Below, piece by piece: positions 42,634-50,980 of a stretch of 64,000 bases of DNA. Source of the DNA: CAZHRC01 sp964533865 (GTDB lineage Bacteria; Bacillota; Clostridia; Tissierellales; Peptoniphilaceae); NCBI GenBank assembly GCA_964533865.1, contig CAZHRC010000010.1, forward strand, positions 1 to 64,000, written 5' to 3'. The notes under the pieces are model-generated. The model worked only from the letters and a program-made list of their open reading frames with translations. It searched no databases and had not been told where the DNA came from. Position 1 is the stretch's first letter. Each line of letters starts with the position of its first letter. The translations under genes and the position numbers were made by a program.

Positions 42634-43466
42634 GTCCTCCTTGTCACTTCGATCACCAGGTCGTCATATGCCGGTGTCAATCCGTATTTATGTCCCAAAC
42701 GCTCCACATTTTCCACATTGGGATTAAATTGATGCGCCATATGGGTCATATAAAAGGGAGTGTCTTCACGACAAACACCCCATTCCAACATCCGTTGACG
42801 AAAGGCTAAATTATCTTCTATGCCCATATGGTTTTCAAATACTCCTGCCGATTCCAATGAGGTACAGTCCAAGATCACCCCATCGAATTTCAAACCTTTA
42901 AATTGCTCAAATAACGTTTCAGTAGGCAGCGCAGAATCCGTCCCGTAAAATACACTCGCCTCGCCATCAGAGATAACATAGTTTAAACACACTTCAGAAT
43001 CATCGTGTTTTGCGTCAATTGGAAGGATTATTGCCCCGTCGATAGCTATTGGCGTCAATGGTATGGCTAGGGTAAAATCCACATACCCATCCCGTTCAAT
43101 CCCTAGAAGGCAAGAATCCTTGTAGAGATCATGTATCGCCTCGCTGCCGTAGAGGTGTAGAGGAGCAACTCTGTCATTGACTGCACAAGGAGGCTCTATG
43201 GCGCGTAGCGCCTCTAATGAACAGTGGTCTGTATGTGAATGGGTAAATAAAATATGTTCCACTTTAAGAAAATCCAAACCGCCGTATATCCCCGCTAAGT
43301 GAGAATCCGCATTGAAATCGATGAGGATCCGATCATTGACGAGGATCGATGAGCGTTTGCGTACGTATCGCCCCTTCTTTTCCCGAGCTTCTCGACAAAC
43401 GGGACAATCACAAAATGTAGCGGGTACGCCTTCCGATGCTGCTGTACCTATAAATTGTAGTTTCAT
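42630..43466 (-). CDS. PhnP-like metallo-beta-lactamase-fold phosphodiesterase
   Basis: About 278 residues. N-terminal KLQFIGTAASEGVPATFCDCPVC shows the structural zinc cysteines typical of PhnP, followed by the catalytic HSHTDHCSLEAL (about residue 78) and a late TMHMAHQ-type block read as YMTHMAHQFNP. PhnP cleaves cyclic ribosyl phosphates in the C-P lyase pathway. Here it sits inside a glycerophosphate-type uptake operon, so a phosphodiester substrate imported by the transporter is plausible. Start at ATG 43466 (AAGGA 8 bases upstream); three more residues are possible. Confidence 0.83.
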   Translation of the reverse strand: MKLQFIGTAASEGVPATFCDCPVCREAREKKGRYVRKRSSILVNDRILIDFNADSHLAGIYGGLDFLKVEHILFTHSHTDHCSLEALRAIEPPCAVNDRVAPLHLYGSEAIHDLYKDSCLLGIERDGYVDFTLAIPLTPIAIDGAIILPIDAKHDDSEVCLNYVISDGEASVFYGTDSALPTETLFEQFKGLKFDGVILDCTSLESAGVFENHMGIEDNLAFRQRMLEWGVCREDTPFYMTHMAHQFNPNVENVERLGHKYGLTPAYDDLVIEVTRRT

Positions 43467-43490
43467 ATTTTTCATCCTTAAATACTGTTA

Positions 43491-44306
43491 TTACCCTTTC
43501 ACCCCGCTACGCGACATGGAGTCCATAAACTGTCGCTGAAGTGCTAGGAAAAGTACGATCATGGGTAGCGAACTGAGAACAGCTGCGGCCATCATCAAGT
43601 TGTTTTCTGTAAAGTAAGCCCCTTGGAGTTGTGTTAACCCTGCACCGATGGTCATTTTACTAATGCTTGAGTTGATGACAATCGGCCACATCACATCTTT
43701 CCACGTGCTTAAAGCCACCATGATCCCTAAGGACATCATAGGCGTTTTAATATTGGGAAGGATGATCCTTCGATAAATCGTAAAGTGATTGGCGCCGTCA
43801 ATGCGAGCGGCTTCGTCTAGACTTCTAGGGATCGCATTGATAAACTGAACGAGCATCAACACGCCAAAGACATTAAAAACATCTGGAATGATCAGCGCTG
43901 CCAAGGAATCGGTTAACCCCATTTTCGCGATAATCGTATAGTTTGGAATCATGAAAATCTGACCCGGCACCATCGTCACCGCCATAAGTAATGGCCAGAG
44001 TAATTTTTTGCCTTTAAAGTCGATCCGTGAAAAAGCGTAGGCACCCATCGATGCAATAACTAAAGTCACCAACGTCGTCACCACCGTTACGATCACCGTG
44101 TTCCACATCAACTGGCCAATGGGTAGCTTCTCCATCACTCGCGTGTAATTGTCAAGAGTCGGTGCATCAGGTAGTATCGTTTGAGGTACTTGCATCGTCT
44201 CTTTAAACGTTTTAAAAGAAGATAACACCATCCAGACAAAAGGAAATAAAGTGAATAGCGCACCGAGTATTAAAAAAAGTAGCGTCGTTCCCTTCGTTTG
44301 TTTCAT
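43491..44306 (-). CDS. ugpE: ABC transporter permease, UgpE/MalG type
   Basis: 271 residues, six membrane segments, EAA loop EAARIDGANHFTIYRRIILPNIK (about residues 178-200). Start at ATG 44306 with AGGAGGGGG 3-4 bases before it; a 16-residue longer form is possible but starts upstream of that site. Between the UgpA-type permease and the PhnP-like gene. Confidence 0.9.
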   Translation of the reverse strand: MKQTKGTTLLFLILGALFTLFPFVWMVLSSFKTFKETMQVPQTILPDAPTLDNYTRVMEKLPIGQLMWNTVIVTVVTTLVTLVIASMGAYAFSRIDFKGKKLLWPLLMAVTMVPGQIFMIPNYTIIAKMGLTDSLAALIIPDVFNVFGVLMLVQFINAIPRSLDEAARIDGANHFTIYRRIILPNIKTPMMSLGIMVALSTWKDVMWPIVINSSISKMTIGAGLTQLQGAYFTENNLMMAAAVLSSLPMIVLFLALQRQFMDSMSRSGVKG

Positions 44307-44316
44307 TTTCCCCCTC

Positions 44317-45207
44317 CTAATCATCGTAGTAGACCCAACGTTTTTGGAGGGCAAACATCACCATGGTGATCCCCAAGATAATCAACATGAGCACCACCGA
44401 TACAGCGGAGGCATACCCTCTTGTTCCAGCAAACACAAAAGCGTTTTGATAATAATAATGAACCATGGTTTGAGCGTAGTTCATCGCGACACTTCCCGTT
44501 TGTGGCACCATCATGTACACCAAATTAAACATTTGAAACATGGAGATAATATTCGTCACGACCACATAGAAAATAGAAGGGGTCAATAACGGAAGTGTAA
44601 TCCTAAAAAAGGTTTGAACCCCTGAGGCACCATCAATGGAAGCCGCTTCGTAGTAACTCGGCGAAATGTCCTTTAATCCCGACAAAATAATCAGCGTCGG
44701 CACCGCTGTACTCGACCAAACGATGACGATGGTAAACATCACCGTCAACGCGGCATCTGAGCCTAACCAACTAAACTTCGTTACCCCTAAACTCATCAAT
44801 ACCTGGTTAATAATCCCATAGTCCGTATTGAACATCCATGACCACACCATCGCCACGGTGATGGGTAGTGTAACCGCCGGCAAGAAATAAATCGTTCTAA
44901 AAACACCGACACTTTTAAGTTTACTGTTGAGCAATAACGCTGATAGGATCGAAAACAGAGTGACCAATGGCACACAAGTGACCACAAATTTGACCGTGTT
45001 CCAAATCGATCGCGTAAACCCCGGATCTTGGAATAGCTTCGTGAAGTTTGCCATCCCAACAAATTCCCCACTCCCAAAAGCCCCCATGTCAAAAAAACTA
45101 TTTCGGATATTCAAGCCAAACCCGTAATAGCGAAAAATAATCAAGCCGAGTAATAGTGGCAATAAGAAGCCATAGCCTGCTAATGTAGACTTCGTTTTAG
45201 ATTTCAT
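44317..45207 (-). CDS. ugpA: ABC transporter permease, UgpA/MalF type
   Basis: 296 residues, six membrane segments, EAA loop EAASIDGASGVQTFFRITLPLL (about residues 191-212). Pairs with the permease 10 bases downstream. It follows the binding-protein gene after a hairpin-bearing gap. Ribosome site GGAGAAG. Confidence 0.9.
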   Translation of the reverse strand: MKSKTKSTLAGYGFLLPLLLGLIIFRYYGFGLNIRNSFFDMGAFGSGEFVGMANFTKLFQDPGFTRSIWNTVKFVVTCVPLVTLFSILSALLLNSKLKSVGVFRTIYFLPAVTLPITVAMVWSWMFNTDYGIINQVLMSLGVTKFSWLGSDAALTVMFTIVIVWSSTAVPTLIILSGLKDISPSYYEAASIDGASGVQTFFRITLPLLTPSIFYVVVTNIISMFQMFNLVYMMVPQTGSVAMNYAQTMVHYYYQNAFVFAGTRGYASAVSVVLMLIILGITMVMFALQKRWVYYDD

Positions 45208-45227
45208 CTCTTCTCCTTATGTCATAA

Positions 45228-45253
45228 AGGGTCCATGATTGACCATGGACCCT
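45228..45253 (-). terminator. Intra-operon hairpin after the binding-protein gene
   Basis: Perfect 10-bp stem AGGGTCCATG/CATGGACCCT with a 6-base loop between the binding protein and the permeases. No T run follows, so partial termination or mRNA protection is likelier than a full stop. Confidence 0.55.
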
Positions 45254-45263
45254 CTGTGGCTCT

Positions 45264-46577
45264 TTACTTTAAAGCATCTTCCAACGTTTTTACGATTAGG
45301 GCTTGACCCTCTTCGATCGCTAGCGTTTTAGAGAAGATTTGTGGCATAATCGTATTGGAACACTCTGTGATCGCAGGGCGAGCTTTTGGAAATTCAGTGG
45401 ATGGACGAAGGAATTGATTTTGCGTAATCGTCTTTACCGCTTCTACCCCTGGGATAGCTTTAAAGTATTCCACATAACCGCCTTGAGCTTCCAGTAGCGC
45501 AGGAATACCAGCTCCGCCTTTGGCGTGGAGTTCTGCTCCTTCTTTCGAGCTCAAAAACTTTAGTAGCGCCCAGGCCGCATCCTTGTTTTTCGAAAAAGCG
45601 TTCATCGTATAGGATAACCCGTTGGTATCCGTTTTAATCGAACCGTTATTCGATGGGAAAGTGGTCAACTTCATCGTGCCATCATCTAATCCGGCGTTTT
45701 TAATCATGGACATGTTCCAAGATGGAAAAGCAGCCATAGCGACCTTTCCAGAAAGGATCGCAGCATTTGAATCATAGTCTGGAGTGGTTTGCAGATTCGC
45801 CATTAACTTGTTTTCCAGTAAGTACATGAGATTCTCAATGGCTTTTTTCGCCTCAGCCGATCCCATCCCCGATGTCTTTCCATCGGCATTGATCACATGA
45901 CCACCCAACTGTTCAATCATCGAAGGGAGATTGTTCCAAAGAGAAGTTGTCATAAATAGTGGATATTCTTCTTCAGGCATTTTTTCGCGTAGAGCAATAG
46001 CGAGTTTGATCATGTCTTCGTATGTCCAGTTTTCCTTCGGTTCTTCGACTCCGTATTTTTTGAATAGGGAACTATTGTAGATGTAGAACCAAGCGTCGAT
46101 ATCTTTAGGGATACCGTATTGTTTGCCGTCAAACTGGTAGAGTTTCGTGATGTGTTCAGAATAAGCTTTTAAATCCACTTTATCCCTTGCAATGTACTCA
46201 TCCAACGGTTCAAGGGCCCCGCCCGCCACATATTCTCGTGCCTTAGAGCTTTGCCACATCACATCGGGACCGCCTTGTGACCCGAGGGCTGCATCCAATT
46301 TTGTGTAGTACTGGTCTTCAGGAATCACTTCTAAAGTGACCTTCACCTTAGGGTTGAGGGATTTAAACCCTTCGATGGCATTTCTGACCCCTTCTTCCTG
46401 TGCCGCATCCCACATGGCAACCGTTAGATCCCCTTGGATATCCCCCGGTTGTCCGGCATTTTTTTGATCCGCTGTCTCACTGTTTGTTTCGGTTTGATGG
46501 GTTTCTTGTCCGCCACAAGCGGTAAACGCCAGACAGATGAGCAGTAAAGAAACCAGTTTCCACATTTTCTTTTTCAT
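45264..46577 (-). CDS. ugpB: Family 1 solute-binding lipoprotein of the Ugp-type transporter
   Basis: 437 residues. Signal peptide with lipobox FTAC (Cys21), a short acidic/Gln-rich linker, then a typical binding protein: DLTVAMWDAAQEEGVRNAIEGF, GPDVMWQSS, YGIPKDIDAWFYIYN, and AFSKNKDAAWALLKFLSSKEG. The tag ugpB reflects the neighbours (UgpA/E/C types, PhnP-like enzyme, GDPD-like remnant), not a proven ligand. Start at ATG 46577 with AAGGAGGC. It is divergent from an AraC regulator. Confidence 0.85.
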   Translation of the reverse strand: MKKKMWKLVSLLLICLAFTACGGQETHQTETNSETADQKNAGQPGDIQGDLTVAMWDAAQEEGVRNAIEGFKSLNPKVKVTLEVIPEDQYYTKLDAALGSQGGPDVMWQSSKAREYVAGGALEPLDEYIARDKVDLKAYSEHITKLYQFDGKQYGIPKDIDAWFYIYNSSLFKKYGVEEPKENWTYEDMIKLAIALREKMPEEEYPLFMTTSLWNNLPSMIEQLGGHVINADGKTSGMGSAEAKKAIENLMYLLENKLMANLQTTPDYDSNAAILSGKVAMAAFPSWNMSMIKNAGLDDGTMKLTTFPSNNGSIKTDTNGLSYTMNAFSKNKDAAWALLKFLSSKEGAELHAKGGAGIPALLEAQGGYVEYFKAIPGVEAVKTITQNQFLRPSTEFPKARPAITECSNTIMPQIFSKTLAIEEGQALIVKTLEDALK

Positions 46578-46774
46578 ATTGCCTCCTTGTTTGATTGTGA
46601 TGACTGACAACCTCATCCTATCAAACAATTTAGGAGAGCGATATCAAATATGTGTCCTTTTTTTGTAGTGATGTTTCATTTAACATAAACTTTAAATACC
46701 GACAACTTTCCTTTACACTGCTTTAACTTTCTGTTAATTTCGCTGTTACTAGCCCTCCCATCGAAAAGGCATTA

Positions 46775-46783
46775 TGATATAAT
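46775..46783 (+). promoter_or_regulatory. Extended -10 promoter of the AraC regulator
   Basis: TGATATAAT on the plus strand (TATAAT 46778-46783), 41 bases before the start. The matching -35 is weak. The 246-base divergent region should also hold the ugpB promoter, which I could not place with confidence. Confidence 0.55.
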
Positions 46784-46823
46784 AAAAGTAATAATGTTTC
46801 ATGAACATCTACAAGGAGCGGCC

Positions 46824-47699
46824 ATGTCTAAAAAAGTTTCTCCCTTAAGAATCATCGACCTCAAAAAAAGAAAGAACACAGAATTTTTTCGTGCAAACAC
46901 TTTTGTCAACAGTTTTAAAGTAACGGATGCCCTAGAAGTCGTTCAAAGCGGCGTTAAATCCATGAATGTTTCCGGTTACAAAACTCCGCCTTCCGTTTAC
47001 GATCACTACATCTTTCATCTGATCTACGAAGGTCATGGTACCTATCATGTCAAAAATAAAACCTATAACGTCGGTACCAACTCCATTTTCTTGATTCGTC
47101 CCCACGAACTCATCTCTTATCAAGCAGCCACCGACCACCCCTACCTTTACTATTGGGTGGGCTTCCGAGGTTCCGATGCTGAAAAGCTCGTCCATCTCGC
47201 CCAATTTTCGAGCGATAATCTGGTCATGGACGGCTATGACGACCCCACCATCCATCGGCTTTTTGAAGCGATAAGCCAGCCCAATCCTCAAGACGAAGGC
47301 TCCGGGCTGTGGAAAGTTGGCTCCCTCTATCAGCTTTTTTCCCTGATGATTCAAAAGAATCAAAAACCCTTAACCGATCGGAACCGATATTTCTTAACCG
47401 CTATCAAAGCCATCGAGAAAAACTATCGTAAAGCAGACTGGACTATCCAACAGGCGGCTAACGAGATTGGTATTCATCGGTCTTACCTTTACCGCATCTT
47501 TCAAGAAATCAGCGGGATTTCCATGCAATCCTACCTTCTACAATACCGATTGGATCGAGCCAAAACGCTACTCCTCCAGTCCAGCCTATCGATCCAAGCC
47601 ATTTCAGAAGTTTGTGGGTTCAATAGCGCATCCTATTTTAGTAAGGCTTTCAAAACTCAATACACCCAGACCCCACTTCAATGTCGGCGAAGCGATTGA
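46824..47699 (+). CDS. AraC-family transcriptional regulator
   Basis: 291 residues. An N-terminal cupin-like sensor (YHVKNKTYNVGTNSIFLIRPHEL) and a C-terminal double helix-turn-helix (TIQQAANEIGIHRSYLYRIFQEI and SIQAISEVCGFNSASYFSKAFKTQY). Start at ATG 46824 with AAGGAGCGG upstream. As it is divergent from the Ugp-type operon, it most likely activates it in response to the imported substrate. Confidence 0.88.
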   Translation: MSKKVSPLRIIDLKKRKNTEFFRANTFVNSFKVTDALEVVQSGVKSMNVSGYKTPPSVYDHYIFHLIYEGHGTYHVKNKTYNVGTNSIFLIRPHELISYQAATDHPYLYYWVGFRGSDAEKLVHLAQFSSDNLVMDGYDDPTIHRLFEAISQPNPQDEGSGLWKVGSLYQLFSLMIQKNQKPLTDRNRYFLTAIKAIEKNYRKADWTIQQAANEIGIHRSYLYRIFQEISGISMQSYLLQYRLDRAKTLLLQSSLSIQAISEVCGFNSASYFSKAFKTQYTQTPLQCRRSD

Positions 47700-47738
47700 C
47701 ACCTAACCGCACAAATACCCCTTCAAGGAGGTGAAAGC

Positions 47739-48452
47739 TTGAAACGAAAAAATCTCATTCTACTACTTCTAATCCTCATTGCCTCTGTCCTCATCATCAA
47801 TCCTCACGAGTACATCGGCCAATTATTAGGTGTATTGCCTCGAGAGAAGACCACCCATAACGTCATCCACGTTATCGACGGCGATACGATCGTCGTCGAT
47901 ATCAACGGTGTGGAAGAAAAGGTGCGGTTGATTGGCGTCGACACCCCAGAGCTAAACAGCACCGATGACACGATCGCCAGTTTTGCAAAAACAGCCGCGG
48001 ATTTTACCGCGCAAAAACTCAACAACCGACAAATCCTCATCGAATTGGACACCCAGGAAAGGGACCGATATCAAAGGGTATTAGCTTACGTTTATCTCCA
48101 AGGAGTCATGTTCAATAAAATCTTGTTAAGAGAAGGTCTGGCTCAGGTGGCGACCTATCCTCCCAATGTCACCTACGCCGACGATTTTGTAGAACTGCAG
48201 CGCAAAGCCGTCGAGAATCAGGTAGGCATGTGGTCGCAAACGACTCCAATCTCATCTGCCATCCAAACCAGTCCCTATCCTGATCGATTGATTAAAGGTA
48301 ACATCAACACCCAGGGCAAAAAAATCTACCACCTCCCCGGAAAAGGGTCATATGATGACACCGTCATCGACGAGAGCCAAGGGGAAAAATGGTTCGCCAC
48401 CGAAGAAGAAGCGAAAGCCGCAGGGTGGCAAAAAGCTGGAAATAGCGAATAA
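47739..48452 (+). CDS. Secreted/anchored thermonuclease-family (SNase) protein
   Basis: 237 residues. One N-terminal hydrophobic segment (about residues 5-22) acts as signal or anchor. The SNase domain has VIDGDTIVVD, the catalytic RLIGVDTPE (Arg, Asp) and DTQERDRYQRVLAYVY (Glu, Arg), so all active-site residues are present. A C-terminal module (KGNINTQGKKIYHLPG to ATEEEAKAAGW) is common in bacterial SNase proteins. Translation starts at a TTG, but it has a near-perfect site AAGGAGGTGA 5 bases before, which fixes the start. It follows the AraC gene by 39 bases and ends at a strong terminator. Confidence 0.88.
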   Translation: MKRKNLILLLLILIASVLIINPHEYIGQLLGVLPREKTTHNVIHVIDGDTIVVDINGVEEKVRLIGVDTPELNSTDDTIASFAKTAADFTAQKLNNRQILIELDTQERDRYQRVLAYVYLQGVMFNKILLREGLAQVATYPPNVTYADDFVELQRKAVENQVGMWSQTTPISSAIQTSPYPDRLIKGNINTQGKKIYHLPGKGSYDDTVIDESQGEKWFATEEEAKAAGWQKAGNSE

Positions 48453-48454
48453 AA

Positions 48455-48479
48455 AACGCAGCGATCGCTGCGTTATTTT
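48455..48479 (+). terminator. Rho-independent terminator of the SNase gene
   Basis: AACGCAGC-GATC-GCTGCGTT followed by ATTTT, 2 bases past the stop codon. Confidence 0.85.
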
Positions 48480-48537
48480 AGAGGATTCAATGATGGAAAA
48501 CCTTGGACATAGTCGCTGTTCATTTTAAAGGTCACTA

Positions 48538-48670
48538 CCCTGCCTCCGATTCGACGAAGGGCACGCCCACCCTCCTCCCTCGAGGATGTAGGCTAATGAA
48601 AGCCACCTTCTAGGCAGCCAATAAAACCTTGACCTTGTCGTTTGCCAAGACTAAGGGAGAATTTTCTTTC
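48538..48670. mobile_element. MITE-like inverted-repeat element, worn copy 2
   Basis: The left part (48538-48596) matches the left arm of the element at 29571: CCCTGCCTCCGATTCG, CCTCCTCCCTCGAGGATG, GGCTAA. The right end (48634-48670) matches that element's right arm: TTTGCC, AGACT, AGGGAGA and TTCTTTC in the same order, with about 27 of 34 bases alike by eye. The tandem-repeat core is missing. Its outer end meets the stop codon of the truncated amrS gene. Confidence 0.55.
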
Positions 48671-49529
48671 AAACATTTCCCAAATACACATAGGTCAGGT
48701 GTCTCTTAGCGATCGATTCTAACTCGACCAAAGTCTCCATCGGCGTCATCGCCACCTCTTTCATCCGATGAGCCGGGAAGAATCGAGATAGGTGAAGTGG
48801 TATGTCCTTTCTTAAAGCCCCGATCCAAGTAGCCATGTTCTCCATCTCCTCTGGCGCGTCGTTGTGCCCAGGGATGACCAACGTCGTCAACTCCAAATGA
48901 AGGCCTTTTGTTTTAGCCGCATACTCGATATTTCGCATCACTGGCGCCAAAGACCCACCGCAAGATCGATAAAAGTCTTCGGTCCACCCTTTTAGGTCGA
49001 TGTTCATCGCATCCATAGTCCCGCACAAGTCTTGAAAGGGTTCTCTGTTGAGAAATCCATTGGTGACTAAGACATTTTTAAGCCCGACCGACCTTGCCAA
49101 CACCGCCGTATCCAAAACGATTTCAATGCCGATACTCGGCTCATTGTACGTATACGCAATACCGATATTGCCAAGCTTCTTAGCCTCGAGTGCTTCCTCG
49201 ACGATCGCCTCTGGCGTCTTCTCTTGAAAACTCGGCATATCCTGAGCTATCCGATAGTTTTGGCAAAAATCGCAAGTCAAATTGCACCCAAAACTCCCCA
49301 CAGAATAGATGGTACTCCCAGGGTAAAAGCGATACAGTGGTTTCTTTTCGATGGCATCCAAGCCGTATCCTGTGATTTTTCCATAGCTGTCTGCCCTCAA
49401 CTCTCCACCGACGTTTTTTCGGGCAAAGCAGCGGCCTCTTTCGCTTTGTGGTATCACACATCCTAGAGGACAGAGACCACAAACCACATCACCTGTACTT
49501 AGTTTCTTGTAATAAAGTCCCTCTTTCAT
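48669..49529 (-). CDS. amrS: AmrS-type radical SAM enzyme, truncated at the C-terminus
   Basis: 286 residues, shorter than the usual 330-340. An N-terminal cysteine cluster (CGLCPLGC, GRC), the radical-SAM motif CNLTCDFCQN (about residues 82-91), GEPSI-like YNEPSIG and the late YVYLGNV are present. Relatives continue after YLGN with a Cys-rich tail (a CPxCG pair). Here a TGA follows GNV directly, exactly at the edge of a worn repeat element, so the tail was probably lost. The core barrel is whole and might still work. It overlaps the AMMECR1 gene by 4 bases, forming the AmmeMemoRadiSam trio, whose reaction is not established. Confidence 0.8.
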   Translation of the reverse strand: MKEGLYYKKLSTGDVVCGLCPLGCVIPQSERGRCFARKNVGGELRADSYGKITGYGLDAIEKKPLYRFYPGSTIYSVGSFGCNLTCDFCQNYRIAQDMPSFQEKTPEAIVEEALEAKKLGNIGIAYTYNEPSIGIEIVLDTAVLARSVGLKNVLVTNGFLNREPFQDLCGTMDAMNIDLKGWTEDFYRSCGGSLAPVMRNIEYAAKTKGLHLELTTLVIPGHNDAPEEMENMATWIGALRKDIPLHLSRFFPAHRMKEVAMTPMETLVELESIAKRHLTYVYLGNV

Positions 49530-50044
49530 GACTCTTGACCGTAGCGCACCACTTCAAAGGCCTCGAGAGTGTAAGGTTCCTCTGGGCTGATGCGCGCTTT
49601 TTCCAAGGCGATTTGAATCTGCCGATCCGGGGTCTCCACTCCGTCGAGATTGGGCAAAAGAAGACCTCTTCGCCTTCCTTTTGTGACGATAACCCCATAA
49701 CGCTTTGCATCGAGCATCCCACGATCGACCACGGGAAAGGCTTCCCCTAATACGTCCACACTGTAAATGAGATGCTTTAAGTCATTGGCCATCACTCTAG
49801 GAAACCTAGGGTCATACACCCCCGCAGAAATCGCATTTGCGATAATTTCATCGGCGATAGATGGTGTTGTCGACTCAACTGTGCCGATACACCCTCTCAA
49901 TTGTCCGCCACTGTACAACGTCACAAATACCCCTGCACGGCGTTTTGTCAATTCGTCGGGCAAACCGTCGGGTTTTCGGATCTGTAGTCCCGTTGTCACA
50001 TAGTGTTCCAACGCTTGTTGAGCAAGTTTGATGTAAGCATTCAT
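49526..50044 (-). CDS. amrA: AMMECR1-domain protein (AmmA)
   Basis: 172 residues, one AMMECR1 domain with the hallmark GGQLRGCIGTVES (about residues 50-62) and the DPRFPRV block. These proteins nearly always sit beside a MEMO protein and a radical-SAM enzyme, as here. The RGCIG loop is thought to be a ligand or catalytic site; the function is unsettled. Ribosome site GAGGTG; stop overlaps the amrS start. Confidence 0.88.
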   Translation of the reverse strand: MNAYIKLAQQALEHYVTTGLQIRKPDGLPDELTKRRAGVFVTLYSGGQLRGCIGTVESTTPSIADEIIANAISAGVYDPRFPRVMANDLKHLIYSVDVLGEAFPVVDRGMLDAKRYGVIVTKGRRRGLLLPNLDGVETPDRQIQIALEKARISPEEPYTLEAFEVVRYGQES

Positions 50045-50045
50045 T

Positions 50046-50849
50046 TCACACCTCCTTCATCAGGCGACTGATGAGGTAACCCACGCCAAATGGCCACTCA
50101 TGGGAGTAAATCTCTGCGTCCAACTCATGGGCCTCAACGGCTCCCAAACCGATTAAAGTCGGCACCAATCCACACTGAGCGGCTTCTTCGACAAAATCGT
50201 AGTCAATGGCAGCCAATCGATCAAAATCACCCGTCTCAAAAATTTCTTCTATGATGTTTTCATAGTCCATACCCACTTGAGAAAAACCGTAGGGCCCATT
50301 GGGATCCAAAGTATGGGATTGATCTCCCGATAGGATGAGCACCACATCTTTTTGCGAAGCATCAATCGCCTCTCGAAGAACTCGCCCAACGCTCGCAGCG
50401 ATCTTTGGTTCATGGACACCTGATACGACCTGAACCACTTTAAACGCCGCCCACTGTTGTCGTATAAACCACAGCGGCACAAAGGTCGCATGATCCATCG
50501 GCTGCGCAAACGACTCGCATAGAAGAGCGCCGCCTAGAACGACTCCCCTGTCACAAATATCCTTTGTCAGCGCCTCGTCGATGGGGATGTCAAGTGTTGA
50601 AATCGGATCTCGAAATGCGAGGAGATCCCCTTTAATCGATCCCTCGAGGGGCAGTACACTCGTGCGCCTCATCCTACTACCGTGAGGCGTAATGATGATA
50701 ACGGTTTCCGGACGAAGGACACTCACCTCTTTTGCAACCCGTTCCATACCTTCAATGGTACGCTGTGCCAGCTTTTCTGCCCCTTTCCCGACTGATTCGA
50801 CGATAATCGGGGGATGGGGCAACACATACGTCTGCAATAACTTACCCAT
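50046..50849 (-). CDS. amrB: MEMO-family class III extradiol-dioxygenase-like protein (AmmB)
   Basis: 267 residues. Related to the class III extradiol dioxygenase fold: VLPHPPIIVESVG, IITPHGSR (about residue 55) and a mid ILSGDQSHTLDPNGPYG (about residue 170) that carries candidate metal ligands. First gene of the three-gene AmmeMemoRadiSam unit; one base separates it from the AMMECR1 gene. Ribosome site AAAGGAGG before the ATG. Substrate unknown. Confidence 0.85.
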   Translation of the reverse strand: MGKLLQTYVLPHPPIIVESVGKGAEKLAQRTIEGMERVAKEVSVLRPETVIIITPHGSRMRRTSVLPLEGSIKGDLLAFRDPISTLDIPIDEALTKDICDRGVVLGGALLCESFAQPMDHATFVPLWFIRQQWAAFKVVQVVSGVHEPKIAASVGRVLREAIDASQKDVVLILSGDQSHTLDPNGPYGFSQVGMDYENIIEEIFETGDFDRLAAIDYDFVEEAAQCGLVPTLIGLGAVEAHELDAEIYSHEWPFGVGYLISRLMKEV

Positions 50850-50943
50850 GGCCGCCTCCTTTCACTGGATGCTATGGCTTCTATTTCTTTCATACCCTGT
50901 TTCTAATGGATTTCCTCAAATACCGACAACAAGGCAAAGAACT

Positions 50944-50980
50944 GGAGAGGATGGTTGCGCTCATGAGTTCCATCCTCTCC
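50944..50980. terminator. Long-stem hairpin after the metallopeptidase gene
   Basis: An 11-bp perfect stem GGAGAGGATGG/CCATCCTCTCC with a 15-base loop begins at the stop codon. T content downstream is modest on the minus strand, so it is a moderate terminator. Confidence 0.5.

Noticed and set aside
46694..46706. The 13-mer AAATACCGACAAC shared with a site near 50918
   Set aside because: A repeat of this length is expected many times by chance in 64 kb, and the contexts are unrelated.
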